Assembly (NCBI GenBank): GCA_946902875.1
Contig: OX336336.1
Coordinates: 28,227,558 to 28,291,557, forward strand
Reading direction: 5' to 3'
Source of the DNA: Nematopogon swammerdamellus
Taxonomy: Eukaryota > Arthropoda > Insecta > Lepidoptera > Adelidae
Length of the DNA stretch: 64,000 nucleotides
The notes below the pieces were generated by a model. The model searched no databases. It saw only the letters and a list, made by a program, of their open reading frames with translations, and was not told where the DNA came from. The position numbers and the translations under genes were made by a program. This document shows positions 10,594 to 20,640 of this stretch, piece after piece; positions within the stretch are counted from its first letter, which is position 1; each line of letters opens with the position of its first letter.

Positions 10594-10889
10594 TTTAGGG
10601 TTCCGTATCCGGTACGGCACCCTATTACTAAGCGTACGCCGTCTGTCTGTCTGTGTGTCCGTCCGTCCGTCTGTCTGAGGGCTGTATCTCTTGAACCGTA
10701 ATAGGTAGCCCGTTCAAATTTTCACAGAATATGTGTTATTATGGCGGATATAACAACAAATAATAAAAAATAGAAAAAGCAAAAAATTAAGTGGGTTCCC
10801 ATACAAGAAACGTGTTTTTTTTCAGTGTTTTTTTTTGTGGTGCGGAAACCTCGGTGCGTGAGTCCGACTCGCACTTGGCCGGTTTTTTA
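10594..10889 (+). mobile_element. MINE-G copy
   Basis: TTAGGGTTCCGTATCCGG, then AAGCGTACGCCGTC, a GTCT/GTCC tract, CTTGAACCGTAATAGGTAGC, CAGAATATGTGTTATTATGG, and the end hairpin GTCCGACTC next to GCACTTGGCCGGTTTTTT. The element is shorter in the middle than the copy at 36871. Confidence 0.85.
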
Positions 10890-11074
10890 GTAACTGACAC
10901 GTTTGGCTACATCACCTACAACATCCGTGATTTTAGCCCATAACACCGGGTGAACTAGGTGCCATGTCAGTGCTTCACTTCAGTCGTGCCGACTACACTG
11001 ACGGAAAACACGAACTATTTACATAGCCGTTTCGACCTACGTTTCATTCAGTGCGGTGGTACCAAGCCGCACCA
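10890..11074 (-). repeat. SINE-B 3' fragment
   Basis: ACATCACCTACAACATCCGT through TAGCCGTTTCGACCTACG and TGCGGTGGTACC is the SINE-B tail in reverse, broken off inside the body. Confidence 0.75.
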
Positions 11075-11357
11075 AGTGCTTTCGTCACAATTTATTCATT
11101 TAAAAAGTATTGCTGTCGCGAAAATCATTTGCTTCACTCCTTGTCTTCTTGCTATTTTCAGGCTCAGTGCTTCTGCGTACTCGCACGTTCAAATAAATTA
11201 AAAAGGATGGAACTGCTATCCAATACATTGCATACAATTTTGCTTCAACCGTAATTATGGTTTATTTACAAGCACACAATTTGCACGATACTTATAGTAA
11301 CAAGTATTGAACCTTGTTAGTATGTGAAATATGGTTATTTTTAATTTTATTTAGTGA

Positions 11358-11591
11358 CAAGCTGTGCCCGCCGCTCCGCCCGCTCTCATATTTCACTTCA
11401 CTGCTAACCTCATAAGCTATTTAGCGTGATAGTAAGTAGCCTATAGTTGATGGGAAGAATCAAGCTATCCGTAGAATTTTGTTTTATTAAAATCGGTTCA
11501 GTGGTTCTCGAGTTATAAGCGGACAGACAGACATACACTCAGACACTCAGACAGAAAGCAGACGTTGGATTTTATTATAGGTAAGGAAGGA
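11358..11591 (-). mobile_element. Hel-D copy in 328-bp duplication (left)
   Basis: Minus strand: A|TCCTTCCTTACC to GGGCACAGCTTG followed by T. Homology with 12122-12449 continues beyond the element to 11685, taking in the first part of a SINE-A head, so 11358-11685 and 12122-12449 (both 328 bp) are copies of one segment. Confidence 0.8.
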
Positions 11592-11687
11592 TAATAAAAT
11601 GTATAATAAATACCTGTAATATAATACAAACATAGGTTAGAGCGGCGGGGGGCCGAGTGGTTTGGGCATCGGCTTCTCATGCGGGCT

Positions 11688-11779
11688 ACACTATAGGCTA
11701 CTTACTATCACGCTAAATGGCTTATGAGGTTAGCAGTGAAGTGAAATATGAGAGCGGGCGGAGCCGCGGGCACAGCTTG
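11688..11779 (+). mobile_element. Hel-D fragment, inverted relative to neighbours
   Basis: TATAGGCTACTTACTATCAC to GGGCACAGCTTG on the plus strand, directly after the truncated SINE-A head at 11641-11685. The sequence that follows (11780-12004) is shared with 30989-31206. Confidence 0.75.
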
Positions 11780-12004
11780 TAATTATATAAATCCTCGTCC
11801 AAGTTTTTTGGAACCTCAGCCATCGTTGTGTTTTGGTTGGACAATCTTCGCTAACAATAGTCGCTTCCGTTATTAAAAAAAAACACTTAAAGTTGTACTA
11901 TCTCCGTCTGTGTGAAGTCAAAAGCTAAAAAATCCTTTAATTCTGAATGGACAAGTATGCATGTATATATTTAGGTATTATGTATTAGTACCTGGGCGAC
12001 CGAG
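11780..12004 (+). repeat. Segment shared with 30989-31206
   Basis: TAATTATATAAATCCTCGTC through GAATGGACAAGTATGCATGT to GTACCTGGGCGACCGAGC occurs almost identically at 30989-31206, there also behind a Hel-D copy. This is either a captured Helitron flank or a segmental copy. The end GGGCGACCGAGCTTCGCTCG recurs alone at 46357. Confidence 0.7.
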
Positions 12005-12121
12005 CTTCGCTCGGCGTCTACACCAATCTAGATAAACCAAAAAAAAATTACATTATCTAAATACTAAATTTCATCCAAATCGCTAGAGCCGTTTCCGAGA
12101 AACCAATTGTATATATATTGT

Positions 12122-12355
12122 ATAGCTGTGCCCGCGGCTCCGCCCGCTCTCATATTTCACTTAACTGCTAACCTCATAAGCCATTTAGCGTGATAGTAAG
12201 TAGCCTATAGTTGATGGGAAGAATCAAGCTATCCGTAGAATTTTGTTTTATTAAAATCGGTTCAGTGGTTCTCGAGTTATAAGCGGACAGACAGACATAC
12301 ACTCAGACACTCAGACAGAAAGCAGACGTTGGATTTTATTATAGGTAAGGAAGGA
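12122..12355 (-). mobile_element. Hel-D copy in 328-bp duplication (right)
   Basis: Minus strand A|TCCTTCCTTACC to GGGCACAGCTAT. Very similar to 11358-11591, with scattered single-base differences. Confidence 0.8.
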
Positions 12356-12405
12356 TAATAAAATTTATAATAAATACCTGTAATATAATACAAACATAGG
12401 TTAGA

Positions 12406-12810
12406 GCGGCGGGGGGCCGAGTGGTTTGGGCATCGGCTTCTCATGCGGGAGGTCCGAGGTTCGAATCCGGTCGGCGTGTACCAATGAGTTTTTTCTGACG
12501 AAAAAATTTACGTGCATACCTACACCCGCTGGTTCACCGTTCGGAACCGGTGTAAAACTGTAGGTCCCTTCCCTTGCGCCTTACTAGGTGGTAGGCTCAA
12601 ATTGTAGCCGACTGGGTTGGTACCACCGTAATGGATGTAAGATGGCCGCAAGCAACCTCGGTTGTGTTCTCCTCTAGTCCAGTACAGCCAGCAACCCAGG
12701 GAAGTATCCGGTATGGCACCTACCTTCTCGGAGGTGATATTGGCTGGTTAGAGCATGTGCTTTGGCCCCTCCGACTCAGCCACCCATACCGGATTACATA
12801 AAAAAAAAAG
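12406..12810 (+). mobile_element. SINE-A, full length
   Basis: tRNA-like head GGCCGAGTGGTTTGGGCATC to GGTTCGAATCC; shared SINE body AAACTGTAGGTCCCTTCCCT, CCTTACTAGGTGGTAGG, TGGGTTGGTACCACCG; tail GGTGATATTGGCTGG and CCGGATTACATAAAA. The best reference copy of SINE-A here. The head shows tRNA-like box spacing but lacks a full acceptor stem, so it is not a tRNA gene. Confidence 0.9.
12416..12468 (+). promoter_or_regulatory. SINE-A internal Pol III A and B boxes
   Basis: A box GGCCGAGTGGTT at 12416-12427 and B box GGTTCGAATCC at 12458-12468, with normal tRNA spacing. Predicted to direct RNA polymerase III transcription of the SINE. Confidence 0.7.
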
Positions 12811-13439
12811 ATGAAAATATGATTTAGCAATTAAAATAATTAAACTTTCATTATATTTTACTTGTCTACCTACCCAAAACAAGTATATGTATTTGCATAT
12901 ATATATTTATTGTATCAGTTAATGCCTAAGGCATTATCTACCAGCACTTAACTATACATTTGGGATTTGATAACTGCTAGTTGAATGGCGGAAAGAAATA
13001 TGCTTAACAAAATAACCCTATACATTTTGGACAATATACCTACCTCTAATCTTCTTTAGATCTGTGATCCTAATCACTGTAGCAAATAGAAGCAAGATGC
13101 TTGATACAGATAGGTACACTTTTATTGCACCACATACACACACACATACACTCACACATACACTCACACACACATACGCGTAAACACATATATAATAGGT
13201 ATTTAGTTCAGTTAGATGTATTTATAACAATGAGTTAGTAGAAAGCGTCCTAATAGTTCTTACTTTATACAAAATTTGTATTTTAAAGTAAGAATTATGT
13301 CTAAATCACTGTCAAATTGTAAATTGTATTATTAAAGATGAAGAAGAAATTTGAATTTGAAAAAAAAAAGATTTGATATTACATTAAGTACACAAGGTGT
13401 GATGGAGATGTATGTATAATTTGTAATTTCATAGATTAT
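12811..13439. other. Unassigned, with CA/CATA microsatellite
   Basis: AT-rich; a CACACA/CATACA tract runs from about 13130 to 13185. No gene or further family seen. Confidence 0.4.
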
Positions 13440-13565
13440 AATAGAATAGAAACTCTTTATTGCACACAAATGAAAGAAGAACAGTACACGACAAGAAACA
13501 AGAAATACAGAAGTACGCAAAGGTGGACTTATCACTGCAAGTGATTTCTTCCAGCCAACCTTTGG
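13440..13565 (-). repeat. Family Q, probable LINE 3' tail
   Basis: ACTCTTTATTGCACACAAAT, GACAAGAAACAAGAAATACA, GTGATTTCTTCCAGCCAACC. The same family forms the two 162-bp copies around SINE-B at 47772-48570. Confidence 0.55.
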
Positions 13566-13761
13566 GAGTTGAGGTATAAAATACAGAGAAATATATCCAT
13601 AAGTGAATAAAAATAGGGAACATTAGTTTAAGGTAGAATTTCTTCAAAGATTTTTTAAAATAATTTAAAGTTTGGGAGTAACGGACGTAGCGCGGCAGCG
13701 AGTTCCATATACGAGCAGAATCATTTCATCTTTGTGCACACAGATTTTATTTATTTTATTC

Positions 13762-14380
13762 TGATATGGGTGGCTGAGACGGAGGGGCCAAAGCACATGC
13801 TCCGTCTTTATTCTTTATTCTTTATTCTTTATTCATCATTCGTATGGTAGTACACTACGCTTGAATTTGTCCTGTTAGTTTTTACAATCCGGTTCGATTA
13901 CACCCACAAAGAAGAGCCGGCAAGAAACTTCGCAGGGTTCTTTTTTTAACGTCTTCAATTACAATACATTGTGACTAGCTACACCTCTCTGTGATATTGG
14001 ATATTGATATTGGATATTGGTCTATCCAATATCACCTACGAGAAGGTAGATGCCATACCGGAGACTTCCCTGGATTGCTGGCTATACTGGACTCAGTACT
14101 GGACTAGAGAAGAATACAACCGAGGCTGCTATGCGGCCATATTACATCCAATATGGTGGTACTAATCCAGTCGGCTACAATTGGAGCCTACCACCTAGTA
14201 AGGGGCAAAGGAACGGACCTACAGTTTTACACCGGTTTCGAACGATGAAGCAGCATGTGTAGGTATGAACGTAAATTTGTTTCATCAGATAAAAATCATT
14301 GGTACACACCGACTGGATTGGAACCTCGGACCTCTCGCATGAGAAGCCGATGCCCAAACCACTTGGCCACCCGCAGCTTA
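13762..14380 (-). mobile_element. SINE-A split by an insertion
   Basis: The tail part GGGTGGCTGAGACGGAGGG is at 13762-13803. The remainder, CCAATATCACCTACGAGAAG to CCACTTGGCCACCCGC, is at 14021-14380. A foreign 218-bp block lies between. Confidence 0.8.
13804..14020 (-). mobile_element. Insertion with TTTATTC tail inside SINE-A
   Basis: Begins with four TCTTTAT repeats, then CGTATGGTAGTACACTACGC and GAAACTTCGCAGGGTTC, then TATTGGATAT repeats. The tandem TTTATTC run looks like the short-repeat 3' tail of a retroelement in reverse. It resembles family C (20318, 28997, 38366) in layout. Confidence 0.5.
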
Positions 14381-14698
14381 TATATTTACATTCTTTTCAC
14401 CTGTTCAACGGTTCGGTAGCTCTACACTATAAACTCCTTTGCGTAAATTCGAATGTTCGTAGCTTCTGCGACTGATGGGCTTATAACTCAATATATTCCG
14501 CACAACGCGCGCTCTATACGAAAACGACATCGGGGGCTGATATTCATACGAATGGAGATTCTACTCACATTCCATCCAGTGTACGGGGAGCCGAATGGGG
14601 GTGAGTACCGTTCGGCTTATTAGATGCGGGAAAGTGAAAAGAAAAAACCGGTCAAGTGGGGGTTGGTTTTCGTACCACCACGTTATTGGAAGGTTTTT

Positions 14699-15091
14699 AG
14701 GGTTCCGTATCCGGTACGCGATCCTATTACTAAGCCTACGCCGTCTGTCTGTCCGTCTGTCTGTCTGTCTGTCTGAGGGCTGTATCTCTTGAACCGTAAT
14801 GGGTAGCCCGTTGAAATTTTCACAGAATATGTGTTATTATGGCCGATATAACAAAAAATAATAAAAATGAGAAAAAGTAAAAAAAATTACGGGTGTTCCC
14901 TTAGAAGAAACCAAAAAGTGTATGCGCGCGCGCCCTCTACCGAATAGATTATGAAGCATTTTAATCATGACATTTGACTATTATGAAGCATTTCATAACA
15001 CGCCATCTAGATGGCGTGAGTGGCGCTAGCCAAGACATGGCGATACGGAACCCTCGGTGCGCGAGTTCGACTCGCACTTGGCCGGTTTTTT
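14699..15091 (+). mobile_element. MINE-G, full length
   Basis: AGGGTTCCGTATCCGGTACG, GTCT tract, CTTGAACCGTAATGGGTAGC, CGCGCGCGCCCTCTACC, repeated AAGCATTT blocks, GATACGGAACCCTCGGTGCG, hairpin GCGAGTTCGACTCGC and ACTTGGCCGGTTTTTT. The first and last blocks contain inverted AGGGTTCCGTATC sequences. No ORF. Confidence 0.85.
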
Positions 15092-15108
15092 ATTTTGTTG
15101 TTTAACTG

Positions 15109-15550
15109 TACCGTGTGGGGTCGGTACTGTACCGTGTGGGGTCGGTACTTAAAAAGAATAGTCCCACTGCATCTCTCCCCGTCGCATGTCGTAAAAGTCG
15201 ACTAAGGGATCGTCAGCCTCGGCAGCTCAGTGGTGCGGTCAGTTATTGGATGGGTGACCGCTCGACCGTTGGAGGCTGACCGTGGTTCGGATTCCACGTT
15301 AAACTGTAGGTCCCTTCCCTTCTTACCTTACTGGGTGGTAGGGTTTATCCCGGCCGGGTTGGTACCACCGCACTGAGCGAAACGTCGGTCGAAACGGCTA
15401 TGTAAATAGTTCGTGTTTTCCGTCCAGTTCAGTGTAGCCGGCGCGAAATGAAGGGAAGCACTGACATAGCACCTAGTTCACCCGGTGTTATGGGCTGACA
15501 TCACGGATGTTGTAGGTGATGTAGCCAACCGTGTCAGTTTCCATAAAAAA
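15109..15550 (+). mobile_element. SINE-B, long form with broken 5S module
   Basis: The head block TACCGTGTGGGGTCGGTACT is tandemly duplicated. The A box GGCAGCTCAGTGG is followed directly by GTCAGTTATTGGATGGGTGA: the part from GGTCGACTG to GCGCGGTC is deleted, with GCGGTC at both deletion edges in intact copies. B box, body and tail are normal. Confidence 0.85.
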
Positions 15551-15962
15551 AAACAAAAAAAAAAAACTGAGAACTTTGCTATAATTATTACGCCAAGTTT
15601 AACGCTTTTATGTAGGTATTACCGTTTTCACAATATGTTAAAAAATATGGAGTCCTTAGCATTCCTTATGCCATCTATCGGTTACAATTTTCATATCATC
15701 GACACAGTTCGCGTCGCTCGTCCCGAGCGGACGTCTCCATCGGCATAAGTGGAGCACGTGTGGCGTTTCATCGACGCCAGGAAAACAAAAAATAATTTTA
15801 AATTCGAAACTAAAAATAAATGTAGTTCCAATAAAAGTTACAACAAGTGCGATAAAGACGGCTCACCCTCCCACTCGCGCACACAGTGAATCCATCAAAA
15901 GTGCATGCACATGTGGCGTCGGCCTTGCAGCATCGAAGGACAGTCATTATAAAACAAAAAAT

Positions 15963-16871
15963 ATGTCATCGAGCCAGACAAAAGCGCAGCGGGTCACCCG
16001 GGCCAAGCCAGCGCCGCCGGGGACAGAGACCGTATCATTAGAGTTGCTACTTGAAAAAATTACGACACTCGAGCAGAATGCCAAAATTAAAGAAGAGGAA
16101 CTTCTCAAGAAAATAAGAACTCTAGAAACGAAATTCGAGGAGAGTACTCAAGAAATACAGCTGTTAAAGCTGGAGTTAAATGAGCTGAAGAGTGCTCCTC
16201 CTCAGCATCACCGAGGACAGCCCTTATCAGAAAAAGCGAAAGGGTTGGAGGCTAGCACCATCTCACGCTCCCATCACCAGCAAACTCGCGGGGCGACACC
16301 GATCCCGGAAGGAACCGTCGTACCAGCGACTGTGGCGGACGTGGCGGCGGCGGTAGTTGCAAGACCAGGGACTTCCCCGTTAAACTATGCGGAGGCTATC
16401 CGTCGGGGTCCAACGCGTCCAGCTACCCACGCTTACAACCGGCGAGAAAATAATTCAAAAGAGGAGACAGGGGAAGCAGAATCCGGAGGTTGGACGACGG
16501 TGGTGGGGAAACATCAGCGTCATCGCCGTTCTGGTGTCATCCGCGGAACGGCGACGCCGACGGAGGAAATAGGGGCGGCAACGAGAACGAAATATTTTCA
16601 CGTTTGGTGGCTACGAGTGGACACCCAAGAAGATCACCTGATGGGTTTCCTGAAAAAAATTGACGCAGAAGCTAACATCACCCTCAAAAGGTTAGAGGGG
16701 AAAAGAACGGGAGAATACGCCTCCTTTAAAATTGGAGTGAATGAGGAGGCGTATAAAAAGTTTCAGAACCCGGAGGTTTGGCCGGCCCGCGCCTGCGTCG
16801 AGCCATGGAGAGAAGTGCGGAGATTTCGCACGAACCAATCGGCGCCAACAACCGTGCAGTTCGATAGCTAA
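15963..16871 (+). CDS. LINE-X ORF1 protein (nucleic-acid-binding, coiled coil)
   Basis: 302 aa. Residues about 26-78 are heptad-rich with many E, K and L (LLEKITTLEQNAKIKEEELL), predicting a trimerising or dimerising coiled coil. A low-complexity A/P/T-rich linker follows, then a basic stretch. The last about 90 residues (YFHVWWLRVDT, YASFKIGV, WPARACVEPW) resemble the RRM-like C-terminal fold of insect LINE ORF1 proteins. No CCHC zinc knuckles are present. The product is expected to bind its own RNA in a ribonucleoprotein and act as a chaperone during target-primed reverse transcription. The start is the first ATG of the frame. The stop TAA at 16869 lies inside the ORF2 frame. Confidence 0.8.
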   Translation: MSSSQTKAQRVTRAKPAPPGTETVSLELLLEKITTLEQNAKIKEEELLKKIRTLETKFEESTQEIQLLKLELNELKSAPPQHHRGQPLSEKAKGLEASTISRSHHQQTRGATPIPEGTVVPATVADVAAAVVARPGTSPLNYAEAIRRGPTRPATHAYNRRENNSKEETGEAESGGWTTVVGKHQRHRRSGVIRGTATPTEEIGAATRTKYFHVWWLRVDTQEDHLMGFLKKIDAEANITLKRLEGKRTGEYASFKIGVNEEAYKKFQNPEVWPARACVEPWREVRRFRTNQSAPTTVQFDS

Positions 16872-19710
16872 ACTGTACTACCAAAATGTTAGAGGTCTGC
16901 GAACGAAACTATCGTCAGTAAGAAATATTATTAATACGCTAGACGCGCAAGTGATAGCCCTAACAGAAACGTATTTAGATGACACTATTACGGACAATGA
17001 AATATTTGGTGCAAGAGACTACGAAACAATGCGATGTGACCGAGCCGCCGGGCGGCGGGGAGGCGGGGTGCTGGCGGCCGCGCGCGGCGGCTACCGGCTG
17101 CAAGGCGCGGCCGGCGCCCCCAACCTCCCGGGGTGCGAGTGTGTATATGCTACGTTAAGTAAGAGCTCTTTTAAATTGTTTTTGTGTGTAGTATATTTAG
17201 CCCCTAGCATAAGTGCAGATAATTATATAAAATTTTTAAGTATTACAGAAGAGTATATATTAAGTCATAGTTTCTCTAATATTTTAATTGTAGGAGATTT
17301 CAACACACATTCTATGCCGCAACACGTGAAAATCCAATTGGAGTGTTTTAAGTCTTTTTGTGGTCTCGAGCAGCACAATTGTGTACCAAACGTATACGGC
17401 AGGATGTTGGATCTGGTTCTGTCGAACTTTTCAGAGGAGAACATAGCTGTGGAGGCAGCCGATGAGGAGTTGGTAAAGCAAGATCTCTACCATCCTCCGC
17501 TCTATATAACGCTGAAGCACAACTTAGAGAAAAGTAGTAACAAGGAGGACAATACCCAGGAATGGAATTTCTACAAAACAGATTTTCCTAGATTGCGCGA
17601 CTGTCTGAGCGCGGTCGACTGGTCAAGCGTTTACACTTCATCTGATGTAGATGAAGGGGTAAACGTATTCTATGCAAAGCTACAAGAGTGTATAGATGAT
17701 TGTGTGCCTAAGAAAAAGCGAGGTGGAGCTAATCAACAATCAAGGTTTTCGTATCCTACTTGGTTTGACGCTGAACTGATTCGCGACATTGGCAGCAAAG
17801 CTTTCTTCCACAGGCGGTATAAGCAAACCAAACAAGAGTGTGACCGGGAAACGTTTAGTCAATTGCGCAGTAAGGTTAGGTATCGATCGAGAGAATTATA
17901 TAATACATACATGCGAACGATCGAGAGCAGTATAAAAGAGGACTGCAAACAGTTTTGGAAGTTCATAAGGGCGAGTAAACGGAAAGTTTCTCTCCCCGAT
18001 GAGGTTACCTACAATGGAGTAAAATATACTGAAAAAGATATCGCAAACGCCTTTGCGGAGTATTTTGAGTCCGTGTACAACAATACAGCACCGGTGCTCG
18101 ATCCTATGGCGGCCGGCTGCAGAGGCAAAACCAACTCTGACCAGGTAGCTATCGGAGAAGTAACATACGGGGACTTAAAAAATGCCTTCAAACAACTAAA
18201 ACCTAAGCATTCCTTTGGACCGGACGGCTTACCGCCGTCGGTGATAAAGATGTGTGGAGGCTTTGTAGCGGAGCCACTACTTCACATTATTAACACATCA
18301 CTTAAAACGCAGAAATATCCAGTAGTTTGGAAGGACAGTAGAGTGGTACCGATACACAAGAAGGGAGCTAAGTCGGATGTTTCTAACTACAGACCAGTGG
18401 CGGTCCTAAACACATTCGCGAAGGTCTTCGAAACAGTACTCCAAAAGCAAATATACAATCAGGTAAAACATCGCCTCTCAAATGAACAGCATGGCTTTAG
18501 ACCGGAGCGCTCCACCACTTCAAATCTGGTGTGTCTAAGTACCTACTTAATAGAAAAAATGGACGAGGGTCATCAGGTGGATGTAGCCTACTTTGACTTC
18601 AGAAAGGCCTTTGATCAGGTGGACAATGATGTTCTTCTAGAAAAAATGGCAGACTTTGGGTTTACATCCAAACTGCTTACTTTTTTTGCTGATTATATGC
18701 GAGATAGAAGGCAGTACGTGCAATACAAAGGTACCATGTCAAAATCGTACTACACCAGGTCAGGGGTCAGTCAGGGGTCAAATCTGGGACCACTGGAGTT
18801 TCTCCTGATGATAAACGACCTTCCGTTTGTGATTAGGGTTGCGCTGTGTTTGTTGTTCGCGGATGATTTAAAAATATTCACGGAAGTTCGAAGCCGGGCC
18901 GACTGCCTGGCTCTCCAACGGGACATAGATGAAGTAAATTATTGGAGTCTAGCTAACAAGCTGCATTTCAATGTAGATAAGTGCATGATTGTTAGTTTCT
19001 CGAGGAAAAATGCTCCAACACTACACAATTACCAACTAGGTGGAGTATCATTGAGGCGCGATACGCAGGTCAAGGACTTGGGGGTTATTTTTGATGACAA
19101 ATTGACGTTTCACGATCACATTGAGGGAGTGTGTAAAGCCGCCAGTAGAACATTGGGGGTAGTGTTGCGTCAATCGAGAGATTTTCACAATGCTGACTCC
19201 ATAAAGCTGCTGTTTAATTCATTCGTACGAAGTAAACTGGAAAACAACGCAATCATCTGGACGCCGCATGAGTTTATTTACAAACTGATATTGGAAAAAG
19301 TTCAAAAAAAGTTCATTAGAATGCTTTATTACAAAACGTATAATTATTACCCGTACCTCTTCCCAACTAAATACATATTAGGCATGGTGGGCTACAATTC
19401 TATAGAATGGAGAAGAGATTTAGCCCTCATGTCGTATGTTTACCGCATACTGAATGGCAAAATAAGCAACCCAGACTTTTTACATAGATTTAAGCTTTAC
19501 TCACCAGACAATTACTTAAGAGCCAGAACCCACGACCTAATGCAACCAATTCCTTCGAGGACCAACTTGCAGTTGTATTCACCTCTGAATAGAGCTATAA
19601 ATATAATAAATAAAATTAATTCGACAGAACCAGAGTTCGACCTATTTAGCAATAGTTTGAATAAATACAAGAGTTATATAGTAATGTACTTAAATAAGGA
19701 ATTAGCATAA
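16741..19710 (+). CDS. LINE-X ORF2 endonuclease/reverse transcriptase
   Basis: 989 aa counted from the first ATG, although that start lies inside ORF1 and the conserved protein begins near residue 44 (KLYYQNVRGLRTKL). AP-endonuclease: Glu76 in LTETYLDD, GDFNTH with Asp186, His251 in LYHPP. RT: GPDGLPP, YRPVAVLN, HGFRPERST, YFDFRKAFD (Asp619), SQGSNLGP (677-680), FADD (706-709), then thumb-like C-terminus. No RNase H. It nicks target DNA and copies LINE RNA there. The frame is +1 relative to ORF1 with a 131-base overlap. Bases about 17041-17146 are strikingly GC-rich (RRGGGVLAAARGG) against a balanced background. Confidence 0.9.
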   Translation: MRRRIKSFRTRRFGRPAPASSHGEKCGDFARTNRRQQPCSSIAKLYYQNVRGLRTKLSSVRNIINTLDAQVIALTETYLDDTITDNEIFGARDYETMRCDRAAGRRGGGVLAAARGGYRLQGAAGAPNLPGCECVYATLSKSSFKLFLCVVYLAPSISADNYIKFLSITEEYILSHSFSNILIVGDFNTHSMPQHVKIQLECFKSFCGLEQHNCVPNVYGRMLDLVLSNFSEENIAVEAADEELVKQDLYHPPLYITLKHNLEKSSNKEDNTQEWNFYKTDFPRLRDCLSAVDWSSVYTSSDVDEGVNVFYAKLQECIDDCVPKKKRGGANQQSRFSYPTWFDAELIRDIGSKAFFHRRYKQTKQECDRETFSQLRSKVRYRSRELYNTYMRTIESSIKEDCKQFWKFIRASKRKVSLPDEVTYNGVKYTEKDIANAFAEYFESVYNNTAPVLDPMAAGCRGKTNSDQVAIGEVTYGDLKNAFKQLKPKHSFGPDGLPPSVIKMCGGFVAEPLLHIINTSLKTQKYPVVWKDSRVVPIHKKGAKSDVSNYRPVAVLNTFAKVFETVLQKQIYNQVKHRLSNEQHGFRPERSTTSNLVCLSTYLIEKMDEGHQVDVAYFDFRKAFDQVDNDVLLEKMADFGFTSKLLTFFADYMRDRRQYVQYKGTMSKSYYTRSGVSQGSNLGPLEFLLMINDLPFVIRVALCLLFADDLKIFTEVRSRADCLALQRDIDEVNYWSLANKLHFNVDKCMIVSFSRKNAPTLHNYQLGGVSLRRDTQVKDLGVIFDDKLTFHDHIEGVCKAASRTLGVVLRQSRDFHNADSIKLLFNSFVRSKLENNAIIWTPHEFIYKLILEKVQKKFIRMLYYKTYNYYPYLFPTKYILGMVGYNSIEWRRDLALMSYVYRILNGKISNPDFLHRFKLYSPDNYLRARTHDLMQPIPSRTNLQLYSPLNRAINIINKINSTEPEFDLFSNSLNKYKSYIVMYLNKELA

Positions 19711-19799
19711 ATACATGTCATGTATAAGACGTAAGCTAGGGAACGCATTAGGTTAAGCCTGTAATGTTTCTTAGATTTAAAATAAAGTAAATAAATAAA

Positions 19800-19837
<38 letters not shown>

Positions 19838-19980
19838 CATTCGGTTCATACAATGTTAGTTAAATGATCATTCGGTGGATTGCGCTGGCTCTTCCACCTT
19901 ATCATTATAATTGTATAGGGACCCCCGTAATTTTTTATTTTTGCCTTTTCTTATTATTCGTTGAAATATCCGCTATAATT

Positions 19981-20310
19981 TTTTTATTTTTTTTTATTGA
20001 AACTGACACGGTTGGCTACATCACCTACAACATCCGTGATGTCAGCCCATAACACCGGGTGAACTTGGTGCCACGTCAGTGCTTCCCTTCGGTCGTGCCG
20101 GCTACACTGAACTGGACGGAAAACACAAACTATTTACATAGCCGTTTGGACCGACCTTTCATTCAGTGCGGTGGTACCAACCCGGGCGGGTTAAACCCTA
20201 CCACCTAGTAATATAAGAAGGGGGTCATATCCCTTAGTCGCCTTTTACGACATACACGGGGAGAGATGCAGTGGGGCTATTCTTTTAAAGTACCGGCCCC
20301 ACACAGTACT
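19981..20310 (-). mobile_element. SINE-B, short form
   Basis: Minus strand: head ACTGTGTGGGGCCGGTAC, GACTAAGGGATATGAC joined directly to CTTCTTATATTACTAGGTGG, then body and tail. The tRNA/5S module is absent. Confidence 0.85.
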
Positions 20311-20317
20311 TGTAAAT

Positions 20318-20499
20318 AATTGTTTATTGTTTATTGTATAATTTCATCCATAGGTAGGTAACCTACGCTTGGACATGTCGAAAATTCCGCCAGTTCTAAA
20401 TTCAATGCGAAGAAGAACTGGCAAACAAACTTCGCAAGTCACAATGTTTTGTTAGTACCTTATAACTATTATATTATAGTAACTTACAAATAATTAACC
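20318..20499 (-). mobile_element. Family C element
   Basis: Minus strand: GTACTAACAAAACATTGTGA, GCCAGTTCTTCTTCGCATTG, CGTAGGTTACCTACC, ending in AATAAACAATAAACAAT. The same sequence interrupts SINE-B at 28997-29143. A short-repeat 3' tail suggests retrotransposition. Confidence 0.65.
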
Positions 20500-20511
20500 A
20501 ATACTACTAAT

Positions 20512-20640
20512 ATCGAATATTCGGTGAACATTTCAACAGGCTACGTATTACGGTCCAAAAGATACACCCCTTCGGACGGACAGACAGACAGACGGCGTAG
20601 GCTCTTAGTAATAGGCTTAAGTATGGATACTGAACCATAA
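20512..20640 (-). mobile_element. MINE-G fragment 1 of a pair
   Basis: ATTCGGTGAACATTTCAACA, ATTACGGTCCAAAAGATACA, GACA tract, GGCGTAGGCTCTTAGTAATA. Confidence 0.7.

Larger units (their letters stand above)
15700..19833 (+). mobile_element. LINE-X, apparently intact non-LTR retrotransposon
   Basis: About 4.1 kb: 5' UTR (about 15700-15962), two overlapping ORFs, short 3' UTR with AATAAA near 19781 and a poly(A) run ending at 19833. ATATCAT occurs just before the proposed start (15693-15699) and just after the tail (19834-19840), a candidate target duplication. The AP-endonuclease plus RT without RNase H places it in the CR1/Jockey group; clade not settled by eye. Both ORFs are uninterrupted, so it may be young or active. 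Confidence 0.85.

Noticed and set aside
12406..12480. tRNA gene at SINE-A heads
   Set aside because: A and B boxes are present but the sequence runs on into the shared SINE body and the acceptor stem does not close.
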